Below, in pieces: positions 1-8,218 of a stretch of DNA of 64,000 nt. The stretch comes from Planctomycetota bacterium (GTDB lineage Bacteria > Planctomycetota > UBA1135 > UBA2386): NCBI GenBank assembly GCA_947444055.1, contig CANEYR010000012.1:1-64000 (forward strand). Reading direction: 5' to 3'. The notes under the pieces were generated by a model. It ran no database searches. It was not told the origin of the DNA and was given only the letters and a program-made list of their open reading frames with translations. Positions within the stretch are counted from its first letter, which is position 1. Each line of letters opens with the position of its first letter. The translations under genes and the position numbers were made by a program.

Positions 1-2
1 AG

Positions 3-407
3 TGGTTTCTGCGGGCAGACGGGACGGCGGTCGTCAGTGAAGTCGGCGCGCGTCCGCCGGGTGCGAACATCATGCCGCTGCTGCAGGCGGCGCATGGAGC
101 GGATCCGTGGGCGGCGTGGGCGCAGCTGATGGTGCATCGCAGTTGGCACTTCCCCGAGCGGCGGTTCGCGGCTGGCACGATCTTCCTGCGCGCAAAAGGC
201 GGCGGTGACACGGTGCGCGCAGTCGAAGGCCTCGACGCGATGCGCGCCAGGCTCGGTCAGGCGCTCGTCGACATGAAGGTGCCGCAGCCTGGCCAGCCGC
301 GTTCGCAGCACTACGAGGGCGATGGTTGGGTGCTGGTGCATCACCCCGAGACGAAGGGCGCCATCGCGGCGTTGCGCGCCGTGCTCGACACCGTGACGGT
401 GGTCTGA
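3..407 (+). CDS. ATP-grasp domain protein, C-terminal part (5' end outside window)
   Basis: The reading frame is open from the left edge, so the gene begins before the window. The visible 134 residues start with a LRADG segment followed by SEVGARPPGANIM, which is the end of an ATP-grasp fold: the E and R of this SE.xARPPG motif normally bind metal and nucleotide in carboxylate-amine ligases. The ATG at position 72 lies inside this conserved motif and is therefore not the start. The remainder (LMVHRSWHFPERRFAAGTIF, then a short alpha/beta tail) resembles uncharacterised single-domain ATP-grasp proteins. Substrate cannot be told from the C-terminus. It is followed by a 94-base gap and an ABC transporter operon; no functional link is visible. 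Confidence 0.75.
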   Translation, partial: WFLRADGTAVVSEVGARPPGANIMPLLQAAHGADPWAAWAQLMVHRSWHFPERRFAAGTIFLRAKGGGDTVRAVEGLDAMRARLGQALVDMKVPQPGQPRSQHYEGDGWVLVHHPETKGAIAALRAVLDTVTVV

Positions 408-501
408 GCGGACCATCGCGCCGCGGCCGGCCCTTGGGCAGGTCGCCGCATGCCGTATCGGGGTGAAAGTTCGCGCTGCTGGCCGTCATTGTTAGGGCAA
501 C

Positions 502-1224
502 ATGCGTGCGATGCCGACTGCCACGCCGTTGGTCACCTTGCGCGCCGTCACCAAGTCCGTCCGTGAAGGTGGTGGCACGCGCGTCGTGCTGGCTGGCGTC
601 GACCTCGACATCGGGCGCGGCGAAGCGGTGGCGATCCTCGGCCGCAGTGGCTCGGGCAAGTCGACGCTGCTCAACCTGATCGTGGGCATCGACGACGTCG
701 ACAGCGGCTCGATCGTGACGCTTGGCGTCGACTTGGTCGCGGCCGACGAACGGGTGCGGGCGCGATTGCGGGCGCAGCACGTCGGGTTCGTCTTCCAAGC
801 GTTCCATCTGTTGCCGACGTTGACGGTCGCTGAGAACGTGGCGTTGCCCTTGGAGTTGGCCGGGAGTTCTGGTGCCGCGGCGCACGCTCGAGTGCATGAA
901 CTGTTGCAGCGGGTCGGTCTCGCCGACCGCGCCCAGGCTTGGCCAGAAGTGCTCTCGGGTGGCGAACAGCAGCGCGTCGCGGTGGCGCGCGCGCTCGCCG
1001 CGAAGCCGCAACTGCTGTTGTGTGACGAGCCGACCGGCAACCTCGACGACAGTGCCGCCAAGCTCGTGCTGTCGCTGCTCGATGAACTGCGGCGCGACCA
1101 TGGTTGTGCGCTCGTGATGGTCACGCACAGTGCGATGGCGGCCGCGATCTGCGACCGCCGATTGCGGTTGCATGCGGGTGTGTTGGGCGCCGATGACGCG
1201 ATGGCGGCCGAGGGCGCGCGTTGA
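502..1224 (+). CDS. ABC transporter ATP-binding protein (MacB/LolD/AttE type)
   Basis: This 240-residue cytoplasmic ATPase energises the permease encoded next to it. Walker A GRSGSGKS is at residues 47-54, the Q-loop glutamine at 99, signature LSGGEQ at 151-156, Walker B LLLCDEP at 171-177 and the switch histidine at 209 (TH in VMVTHS). Length and the GNLD motif after Walker B are typical of the MacB/LolD family, which works with FtsX-fold permeases rather than with classical importers. Its TGA stop overlaps the TTG start of the permease by 4 nt, so the two are probably translationally coupled. With the downstream lipocalin-like lipoprotein the set resembles an AttEFGH-type system; it would be the AttE part. 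Confidence 0.93.
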   Translation: MRAMPTATPLVTLRAVTKSVREGGGTRVVLAGVDLDIGRGEAVAILGRSGSGKSTLLNLIVGIDDVDSGSIVTLGVDLVAADERVRARLRAQHVGFVFQAFHLLPTLTVAENVALPLELAGSSGAAAHARVHELLQRVGLADRAQAWPEVLSGGEQQRVAVARALAAKPQLLLCDEPTGNLDDSAAKLVLSLLDELRRDHGCALVMVTHSAMAAAICDRRLRLHAGVLGADDAMAAEGAR

Positions 1225-3785
1225 GCTTGGTGCGGCGTTTTGGCTGGCGCCACCATCGGCGGCATGCGCTGCAAACGTTGCTGACGTTGCTCGGCATCGC
1301 GGTGGGGGTCGCGCTGTTGGTGGCGATGCAGAGTGCGCAGCGAACGGCCGAACGGGCCTTCGATCAGGCGTTGGCGACGGTGGCTGGCAACGCGACGCAC
1401 ACGGTCACGGTCGGGCCGAGTGGGGTGCCGGTTGCGCACTATGCGGCGCTGTGTGTGGCGATCGGCACGCGCTGCGTGGCGCCGCGCATGCAGGCCATTG
1501 CGCGCACCGCCGATCGCGAACCGCAGAGTGTGCTGCGCGTGCTCGGCGTCGATGCGCTCGCCGATGTCGGGATGCGGCCGTGGGCCGCGGTCGGCGATCG
1601 TGCCGCGGAGCCGTTCCCAGTGGCCGAACTGATGACGTTGCCCGGTGCGTTCTTGGCGACGCCAGCGGTGCTGCAGCGGCTCGGCATGCAGCCTGGCGGC
1701 ACTCTGTCGGTGACCGTCGGCGGGCGCCCGTTCCGCGGCCATTGTCTTGGCGCGCTGACGGTGACGGCGGACGTGGCGGCGGGACTCGACGACGTACTGC
1801 TGGTCGACATCGCGACGGCGCAGGAATGGAGCGGCCGCTTGGATCGCATCGATCGCCTCGACCTGCGCCTGGTCGGGATCGACGTGCCGCGCGCGCTGGC
1901 GGCGGTGCGCGAGCACCTCGGCCCCGCCGTGCGCATTGAGCACGTCGGCGCGCAGCAAGGTGGCTTGGCGCAGTTGGCGCGTGGCTTTCGCATCAACCTG
2001 ACGGCGCTGAGTCTGCTGTCGCTGCTCGTCGGCGCGTTCCTCGTGCACGAGACCATGCGGTTGTCGGTGGTGGCGCGGCGTCCACAGTTTGGCATCCTGC
2101 GCGCGCTCGGCGTGCAGGGTCGCGCCCTCGGCCGCGCCGTCGCGCTCGAAGCGGCGGCGATCGGATTGCTCGGCAGCGTGGTCGGGGCGGGCCTCGGCAT
2201 GCTCGCGGCACAGCTGCTGTTGGCCCCGTTGGTGCAGACGTTGAACGACCGCTACGCGACCTTCTCGCTCGACCACGTGGACTTCGATCCGTGGCTGCTG
2301 CTGGTCGCGATGGCGATCGGCACGCTGGTGGCGATGCTGGCCGGCCTTGGTCCCGCGATGGCGGCGGCGCGCGTCACGGCGCGCGACGTCCTGGTGCCGC
2401 GACGGGCGAGCGTGCAGCGGCCGGCGTGGCGAGGTCTCTTGCTAGTGGTGCCGCCAGCGGCGGTGGCCGCGTTGCTGCTGACGACGGTCGGCGATCGGCT
2501 GTTGCAGGTCTACGTAGGCGTGTGTGCGCTGACGGTGGCCGCGGTGGCCGCCGTGCCGCCAGCGATGGCCGCGTTCTTGTGGCTGTGCGCGCGCGGGCTC
2601 GGGCCGCTCGGGCCGTTCGTTCGCTACGTCGTGCGCAGCACGGTCGCGGCGCGTGACCACTTGGCGCTGCCGGTGGCGGCGATGGTGCTGGCGGTGGCGA
2701 CGACGATCGGACTGGCGACGATGGTCGGTAGCTTCCGCGACAGCGTGGTCGGCTGGCTCGGGCAGGTGCTGCCTGGCGAAGTGTTCGTAGCGGTGCCCGG
2801 CGGCGTGGACGAACGCACGCTGCCGATTTTGCCGAAGGTCGCGGCCGCGTTGTGCCAGACGCCAGGCGTCGTCGCAGTGACCAGCTACCGACGCACGGTG
2901 TTGCCGTTGCGCGGTGGCGCGCGTGGCGGTGCTGGCGAGATTGATGCCTTCGGGGTCACGCCGACGGCGGCGTTCACGCGGTCGTTCCCGCTGCTGCACG
3001 GTGATGACGAACGTGGCCGCCAGGCGCTGACCACCGGCGATGGCGCCTGGGTGTCGGAGCCTTTGGCGTTTCGGTGGGGGCTCGGCGTTGGCGATGTGTT
3101 GACGGCGGTGACGGCGCGCGGGCCGGTGCCGCTGACGGTCGCCGCGATTTATCGCGACTACAGCAACGAACGCGGCGAAGTGCGCGTCGGCATGCGTTGG
3201 TTCGCGCCGCACGTTGGCAGTGAGATCACGGCCTTCTGCATGGAACTGGCACCCGGCGTCGACCCGCTGGCGTGCTCGCAACTGCTGCGCGAACGCGCCG
3301 CGGCGGCGGGCGATCAGGCGGTGCTCGTGCAGCCAACGAGCCATCTGCGGGCGGCGGCGATGGCGATCTTCGAACGCACCTTCGCCATCACGGGCGTCAT
3401 GCGGCTGCTTTGTCTGTTGGTGGCGTTCTTCGGCATCTACGCGGCGTTCGCATCGCTGCAGCTCGAACGTGGTGCGGAGATCGGTCTGCTGCGCTGCCTT
3501 GGCGCCACGCCGCGGCAGATCGGCGTCGTCGTGCTCGGCCAGACGGCGCTGCTCGGTCTGTGCGCCGGGCTGCTCGCGGTGCCAATGGGCGCGCTGTTTG
3601 GGCAGGTGCTGGGGCACGTCATCAATCGGGTGTCGTTCGGTTGGACGCTGGTGACGGTGGCGGTGCCGTGGCGCGCCGTTGGCGAAGCGGTGGTGCTGGC
3701 GGTGGTCGCAGCACTGCTCGCAGGGTTGCAACCAGCTTGGCGATTTGCGCGCATGCGTCCGGCGGACGCGCTGCGGGAGGCATGA
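1221..3785 (+). CDS. ABC transporter permease with two FtsX-like domains (AttF/AttG-like fusion)
   Basis: The 854-residue integral membrane protein starts at a TTG overlapping the ATPase stop. An N-terminal membrane segment (about 15-37) precedes a large extracytoplasmic domain. A first FtsX-like bundle lies near residues 257-385, further membrane segments near 404-500, a second extracytoplasmic domain follows, and a second FtsX bundle lies at about 718-850, ending in a typical RPADALREA-like tail. Eight to ten membrane segments with two FtsX units match LolC/E-like or Att-type permeases where both halves are in one chain. In AttEFGH loci the permease halves may be separate (F and G); here one gene covers both. 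Substrate is unknown, but the neighbouring lipocalin suggests a hydrophobic or lipid-like cargo. Confidence 0.9.
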   Translation: MSLVRRFGWRHHRRHALQTLLTLLGIAVGVALLVAMQSAQRTAERAFDQALATVAGNATHTVTVGPSGVPVAHYAALCVAIGTRCVAPRMQAIARTADREPQSVLRVLGVDALADVGMRPWAAVGDRAAEPFPVAELMTLPGAFLATPAVLQRLGMQPGGTLSVTVGGRPFRGHCLGALTVTADVAAGLDDVLLVDIATAQEWSGRLDRIDRLDLRLVGIDVPRALAAVREHLGPAVRIEHVGAQQGGLAQLARGFRINLTALSLLSLLVGAFLVHETMRLSVVARRPQFGILRALGVQGRALGRAVALEAAAIGLLGSVVGAGLGMLAAQLLLAPLVQTLNDRYATFSLDHVDFDPWLLLVAMAIGTLVAMLAGLGPAMAAARVTARDVLVPRRASVQRPAWRGLLLVVPPAAVAALLLTTVGDRLLQVYVGVCALTVAAVAAVPPAMAAFLWLCARGLGPLGPFVRYVVRSTVAARDHLALPVAAMVLAVATTIGLATMVGSFRDSVVGWLGQVLPGEVFVAVPGGVDERTLPILPKVAAALCQTPGVVAVTSYRRTVLPLRGGARGGAGEIDAFGVTPTAAFTRSFPLLHGDDERGRQALTTGDGAWVSEPLAFRWGLGVGDVLTAVTARGPVPLTVAAIYRDYSNERGEVRVGMRWFAPHVGSEITAFCMELAPGVDPLACSQLLRERAAAAGDQAVLVQPTSHLRAAAMAIFERTFAITGVMRLLCLLVAFFGIYAAFASLQLERGAEIGLLRCLGATPRQIGVVVLGQTALLGLCAGLLAVPMGALFGQVLGHVINRVSFGWTLVTVAVPWRAVGEAVVLAVVAALLAGLQPAWRFARMRPADALREA

Positions 3786-3786
3786 G

Positions 3787-4989
3787 ATGAACGGTCGCCA
3801 GACGACGCGGTGGGCGACGATCGTCACCTTGGCGCTGCTCGGCGGCGCCTGTGGCGATACCGCTGCGACGCCGGGTCCCACGCGCAGCCTCGGGGTTGCA
3901 GACGTACTGGGCGGAACTGCGGACGGCGCGGCGGGGTTTCTGCGCGCCACCACGGTGCCGACGCTGCACTTCCCGCGCGACCACGGGGCACATCCTGGGT
4001 TTCGCACCGAGTGGTGGTACATCACCGGCAACCTGACGAGCGAGGCCGGGCGCCGCTTCGGCGTGCAGTTGGTGTTCTTCCGCCAAGCCCTGGCGCCACC
4101 GCTCGCCGATGGCTCCACGCGCGCGGCGTCGTTGGCGGCGCGCGAAGTGATCCTGGCGCACGCCGCGGTCACCGATGTCGACGGCAAGCGCTTCTTCGCC
4201 GAGGAACAACTCGCGCGGGCCGCCGCCGGCGTCGCCTTGGTGCGCGGACCGGAGGAAAGCAGCGGTGCCGCCGAACCGTTTGTCGTCGCGTGCGGCAACT
4301 GGTCAGCGCGGGCTGAGGCTGGTGGCGATGGCTTCTTGCCGATGAAGCTGAAGGTGGCGGCGGCCGAGTTCGCGTTCACGTTGCAGCTCGGCGCCGGCAA
4401 GCCACCGGTGCTGCAGGGCGATCGTGGGCTCAGCCAGAAGAGCGGCGAAGCCGGCAATGCGTCGATCTACTACTCGCTGACGCGGGTGCCGATTGGCGGC
4501 ACGATCGCCGTCGGCGACCCGCCGATGCACCAAGTGCAAGGCGAAGCTTGGATCGACCGCGAGTGGAGCACCGCCGTACTCGATGGCGCGCAGATCGGCT
4601 GGGATTGGTTCTCGCTGCAGCTCGACAACGGCGAGGACCTGATGTGGTACCGGCTGCGACGGCGCGACGGCGGGCACGATCCGTGGAGCCGCGGTTGTCT
4701 GGTCGCGCGCGACGGCACCGCGCGGCCACTGCTGCCGACCCAGGTCGAAGCGATCCCCGACGGGCAATGGGTCGCTGCCGATGGCCGCGCGCGCTACCCG
4801 GCGCGTTGGCGACTGCGCGCCAGCGAGCCGGCGTTTGATCTGCTGGTCGAACCCTTGCTCGCTGACCAGGAGCTGCGCGTGCTGGTGCGCTACTGGGAAG
4901 GGGCGGTGGCGGTGCGCGGCACCCGCGGCGGCGCTGCCGTCACGGGCCGCGGCTATGTTGAGATGACGGGCTACGCGACGGCGCGGTGA
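3787..4989 (+). CDS. Lipoprotein with AttH/CrtC-type lipocalin-like domain
   Basis: The predicted product has 400 residues. The start chosen is the ATG one base after the permease stop; it gives a lipoprotein signal with LGGAC at residues 18-22. The mature protein carries the FPRDHGAHPGFRTEWWYITG region (about 62-80), the hallmark of the carotenoid 1,2-hydratase (CrtC)/AttH family, followed by a second lipocalin-like half with the DREWST motif. AttH proteins are encoded with MacB-like ABC transporters and are thought to be extracytoplasmic partners binding hydrophobic ligands. Exact one-base spacing from the permease supports a single operon. No carotenoid genes are nearby, so hydratase activity is not implied. 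Confidence 0.88.
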   Translation: MNGRQTTRWATIVTLALLGGACGDTAATPGPTRSLGVADVLGGTADGAAGFLRATTVPTLHFPRDHGAHPGFRTEWWYITGNLTSEAGRRFGVQLVFFRQALAPPLADGSTRAASLAAREVILAHAAVTDVDGKRFFAEEQLARAAAGVALVRGPEESSGAAEPFVVACGNWSARAEAGGDGFLPMKLKVAAAEFAFTLQLGAGKPPVLQGDRGLSQKSGEAGNASIYYSLTRVPIGGTIAVGDPPMHQVQGEAWIDREWSTAVLDGAQIGWDWFSLQLDNGEDLMWYRLRRRDGGHDPWSRGCLVARDGTARPLLPTQVEAIPDGQWVAADGRARYPARWRLRASEPAFDLLVEPLLADQELRVLVRYWEGAVAVRGTRGGAAVTGRGYVEMTGYATAR

Positions 4990-4999
4990 ACGGCCACCA

Positions 5000-6103
5000 T
5001 CACGCGCGCACGTGCAGGTCGTCGGCGGTAAACGTGAGGCCGAGCGGTTGCAGCACCACTTGCTTGGGCCCCGCTTCGACGCGGCCCGCGATGTAGGCGC
5101 GCACGCCGGCTGTGGCCGCGACTGCCGCCGTGCGTTCGGCATCGGCCGCGGCGACGAACAGGGCAAAGCCGGCGCCCATGTTCAGGTTGCCGTAGGCGGC
5201 GCGATCGTCACTGCCGGTCTCTTGCTGCAGGAACCGCAGCACCTCGGGCACCGGCGGCAGCAGGTGGAACCGGTAGGTGAGCGTCGCCGGATGCCGCATC
5301 ACCTTGCGCCAACCGTGGCCGGTGATGTTGGCCTGGTAGTGCGGCACGATGCCCGCCTTCGCCAAGGCCTCGGTCACCGGGGAATACAGCACCGTCGGCG
5401 TCAGCAGCGCTTCGCCAAACAGGGCGCCACTCGGCAGCTTGGTCGCGTAACCCGCCGGCAGTCGTTCCGCCAGCTTGCGCGCCAACGACACGCCGTTCGC
5501 GTGAATGCCACTCGATGCCAGCAGCACGATCGCATCGCCAGGGCCGAGCCGTTCGCCGAGCGTCAGCCGGGATTTTGGCCGCACCAGGCCGACGCAGGAC
5601 GCCGCGAGGTCGATGCGGTCGGTGGCGACGACGCCCGCGAGGGCTGGGGTCTCACCACCACCCCACGACACGGAGCAGGCATCGCACGCCGCCCGCCAGC
5701 CGTCGACGAGATCTTTGGCGCGCTGCGTATCGTGGAACCATTCACTGCCGCCCGCCGCCCAGTAGGCGTGCACCGAGATCGGCGTCGCCCCAACCGTGAT
5801 GAGGTCGTTGATCGCCATCGCCAGCGTGTCCTGCGCGATCTGGTCGTAGTAGGTCTTGCCGGTGATCGCGCGGGTGGCGTCCGCGACCAGCGCCTTGGTG
5901 CCGAGGCACTCGGTGATCGACGCCAGGTAGAAGTCGCCACAGTCGACCACGTACGCCGATTCTCCGCGCGACGCCGCAATCTCGGTGAGGCCGTGCCGTT
6001 GCAGGTTGCCTGCGGTCGTCGCCGCGGCTTGCTGCGCCAGGATCTTCAGCGGGTCGATCTTGCTGTAGTCGACGCCCGCTTGCGTGTAGTCGATCTTCGA
6101 CAT
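5000..6103 (-). CDS. purM: Phosphoribosylformylglycinamidine cyclo-ligase-like protein (AIR synthase family)
   Basis: The 367-residue protein belongs to the PurM/AIR synthase fold; PurM makes aminoimidazole ribotide in purine synthesis using ATP. The start MSKIDYTQAG at 6103 fits the family N-terminus (Y-x-x-AGVDY). Recognisable landmarks are INDLITVGATP, the GGGETPAL loop, GIHANGVSLARKL and NITGHGWRKVMR. Several of these differ from textbook PurM: the DGVGTK loop reads ECLGTKA, and the HITGGG loop reads NITGHGW. It may therefore be a divergent PurM or a paralogue with another substrate. It is divergently transcribed from the secreted protein at 6413, with 309 bases between them, and convergent with the AttH gene 10 bases away. 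Confidence 0.78.
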   Translation of the reverse strand: MSKIDYTQAGVDYSKIDPLKILAQQAAATTAGNLQRHGLTEIAASRGESAYVVDCGDFYLASITECLGTKALVADATRAITGKTYYDQIAQDTLAMAINDLITVGATPISVHAYWAAGGSEWFHDTQRAKDLVDGWRAACDACSVSWGGGETPALAGVVATDRIDLAASCVGLVRPKSRLTLGERLGPGDAIVLLASSGIHANGVSLARKLAERLPAGYATKLPSGALFGEALLTPTVLYSPVTEALAKAGIVPHYQANITGHGWRKVMRHPATLTYRFHLLPPVPEVLRFLQQETGSDDRAAYGNLNMGAGFALFVAAADAERTAAVAATAGVRAYIAGRVEAGPKQVVLQPLGLTFTADDLHVRA

Positions 6104-6412
6104 GCAGCAGAGGATGCAGGCCTGGTCGCAGGAATGCGAGCGCGCGTGCCGCGGCGGTGCAGCCGCGGCTGCGTCACGCGCGAGTAGTTCTGGATGCAAA
6201 AGTTGCATCGACAGGGCGCCGGGGCGCGTGCGTGGGGGATGGCTCTTGTCGGACGCGAAGGCTGCCCTGTTTCCGGACAGACGCATTTACTCTTGCGACA
6301 CAACGTTGCGGTAACGACTTCATGTAGGCGATTGACCGCGGCTTGCTACCGCGCACGATGTAGCACTTACCCGTCTCCACTCCTGTTTGTCCCAAGACTG
6401 AGAATAAGCTTC
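6104..6412. promoter_or_regulatory. Divergent intergenic region with two palindromes
   Basis: This 309-base stretch separates the purM-like gene and the large secreted protein gene and should hold both promoters. It contains a perfect 14-base palindrome GCAGCCGCGGCTGC (6159-6172) and a perfect inverted repeat GATGCAA-AAG-TTGCATC (6193-6209), either of which could be an operator. A weak sigma-70-like pair for the rightward gene is TTGACC at 6332-6337 with GATGTA at 6357-6362, but the 19-base spacer is long. No ORF here looks coding. Confidence 0.4.
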
Positions 6413-8125
6413 ATGAACAAGCTTCCATGCTTCCTGGCGGCGTTTCTCGCCGTCGCCGCTTCTGCCGTGGCGCAGAACTGCACCACTCCCCCGGCCCAGC
6501 GCACCTTGTCGAACCGCGCCGAGTTCGGTGCCAGCTTCTACTACAACATTGGCAACCACTTCTTCGACCTGAACGCGCAGACGAACGTCTCGATCAGCTC
6601 GATCAAGACGTGGACCTACGACAGTGGCATCGGCAACCCGCCAGTGCCGAACCAAGTGGGCGCTACGGGAGTCGTCAACTTCTACACGTGCGCGACGACG
6701 CGCATCGGTAACGAAGCAATTTCGCCAACGGCCCCCGGCACGCCGTGGACGCTGCTCGGCGCGGGTGTCATCACGATCGTCGCGACGCCCGGTGAGTCGC
6801 AGATCGTGTTCGCGACGCCACTCGCTCTGCCCGCTGGCCAATGGGGCTGCGCGGTTGAGTACTTGGCGACGACCAACGGCCCGAACCCTGGCTTGCTGCA
6901 CTGCCTCGGTGTCGCTCCGAACCCAGGCCTGCCGGTCTCCGACCAGTTTGTGACGATGACCAACGACGGCATCCAAGCCGTGTCATGGACCGGCGCCGCT
7001 GCCGCCAGCCCGAACCTGCGCATCACCTACACGCCAGCCGCGGCGTCGGCGCACTACGTCTCGATCGGCGATGGCTGCTACTTCCGCCCGCACGCCTTCT
7101 ACGAGAGCTTCCCCGCCAGCGCCCTGGCGCCGGACCTGGCGAACACGGCCCAACAATGGGTCAACGTCGGCACCAACTACATCATCGTGCCGTCTGGCGC
7201 CGCGTTCGTGCCCAGCACGTCGCCGTCGCTGAGCGCCGGCGCCTACGGTGCTAGCTCCTCGGCCAACTGGGATGACGCCATCTCGGCGCCGTTCACGCTG
7301 CCCTTCACGTTCAACTACCCAGGCGGCAGCACGAACGACATCACGATCAGCTCGAACGGCTGCGTCTACTTGGCAGCAGTCACCAGCAACAGCTACGACG
7401 TCTGCGGTGCGGCCTACGGCAGCGTGGTGCCCTTCCGCGACCAGGCTCCCCGCCTGTGCGCCTACTTCCACGACCTGGACCTGAGTGTCGGCGGCTCGTT
7501 GCACTACGACGTCGACCCGGCGAACCAGTTCGTCCGCATCACGTGGACCGCGGTGCCGGAGTGGCCAGTGGCCTCGGCGCTGAACACCATGCAGATCACG
7601 CTCGAAGCCAACGGCAACGTCACGGTCGTCATTGGTGTTGTCCGCAACACGAGCGTCGGCAATGGCAACAACGCACTTTGGGGCTTCACCCCTGGCCTCG
7701 GCTCGCGGCTGCCCCCGGCCATCGACATCTCGGCGTCGATGCCATACACGACCGGTGACGGCGCGATCCCGCCGGTGCTCAGCATGAGCGCCCGCCCAGT
7801 GCTCGGCACCACGCCGAACATCGTCACCACCAACGTCACGCCCGGCACGATCATTCAGATCCTCGCCGCTGGCGACGTGCTGCAACCGGTGCCGGTGGAC
7901 CTCGGCTTCCTGGGCATGCCAGGCTGCGCGCTCAACGTCAACCCGTTCGTGTTCCTCACGAACATCATCACGGGCAACAACACGTTCGAGCAACCGCTCG
8001 CGATCCCGCTCAACCCGTCGCTGCAGAACGTGCAGCTCGTGTTCCAGGGCGCCCCGCTGACGGCCGGCCTCAACGCCTTCGGCATCATCCTGTCGAACGG
8101 CATCTGCGTCCGCATCGGCCAGTGA
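6413..8125 (+). CDS. Large secreted protein, planctomycete-type, function unknown
   Basis: The product is 570 residues with a clear Sec signal peptide (residues 1-21, cleavage after SAVAQ). The mature chain is rich in Asn, Thr, Ser and aromatic residues with alternating beta-strand patterns and has several Cys residues. No catalytic motif is recognisable. The last ~80 residues (LGFLGMPGCALNVNPF, later LNAFGIILSNG) look like a compact beta domain that ends many secreted planctomycete proteins; the peroxidase homologue at 38709 ends in a similar region. The start at 6413 is chosen because it begins the signal peptide. The codon use is strongly C/G-ending, suggesting high expression. It is followed by a double hairpin. 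Confidence 0.85.
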   Translation: MNKLPCFLAAFLAVAASAVAQNCTTPPAQRTLSNRAEFGASFYYNIGNHFFDLNAQTNVSISSIKTWTYDSGIGNPPVPNQVGATGVVNFYTCATTRIGNEAISPTAPGTPWTLLGAGVITIVATPGESQIVFATPLALPAGQWGCAVEYLATTNGPNPGLLHCLGVAPNPGLPVSDQFVTMTNDGIQAVSWTGAAAASPNLRITYTPAAASAHYVSIGDGCYFRPHAFYESFPASALAPDLANTAQQWVNVGTNYIIVPSGAAFVPSTSPSLSAGAYGASSSANWDDAISAPFTLPFTFNYPGGSTNDITISSNGCVYLAAVTSNSYDVCGAAYGSVVPFRDQAPRLCAYFHDLDLSVGGSLHYDVDPANQFVRITWTAVPEWPVASALNTMQITLEANGNVTVVIGVVRNTSVGNGNNALWGFTPGLGSRLPPAIDISASMPYTTGDGAIPPVLSMSARPVLGTTPNIVTTNVTPGTIIQILAAGDVLQPVPVDLGFLGMPGCALNVNPFVFLTNIITGNNTFEQPLAIPLNPSLQNVQLVFQGAPLTAGLNAFGIILSNGICVRIGQ

Positions 8126-8181
8126 TTGCTCACGCCGCGCTTTCGCGCGGCGCGTTTGCTCACGCCGCGCTTTCGCGCGGC
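8126..8181. repeat. Tandem 30-base repeat of a GC-rich hairpin (two copies)
   Basis: Two copies spaced exactly 30 bases share TTGCTCAC followed by GCCGCGC-TTTC-GCGCGGC. Each forms a perfect 7-bp stem with a TTTC loop (8134-8151 and 8164-8181). They begin right after the stop of the secreted protein and probably act as tandem terminators or mRNA 3'-end stabilisers. Confidence 0.8.
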
Positions 8182-8198
8182 TTCGCCCTTGGTCCTGT

Positions 8199-8218
8199 GC
8201 GAACGCTCTAGCGTTCGC
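8199..8218. terminator. Hairpin spanning the stop codon of the kinase gene
   Basis: GCGAACGC (8199-8206) and GCGTTCGC (8211-8218) form a perfect 8-bp stem around a TCTA loop. The minus-strand kinase stop codon (CTA at 8208-8210 on the plus strand) lies in the loop. With the two hairpins to its left it forms a bidirectional terminator block between convergent genes. No strong T-tract follows. Confidence 0.55.

Noticed and set aside
492-2276. Long minus-strand reading frames opposite the Att-type transporter genes
   Set aside because: They are shadows caused by high GC codon bias; their products are Arg/His-rich and show no family motifs.
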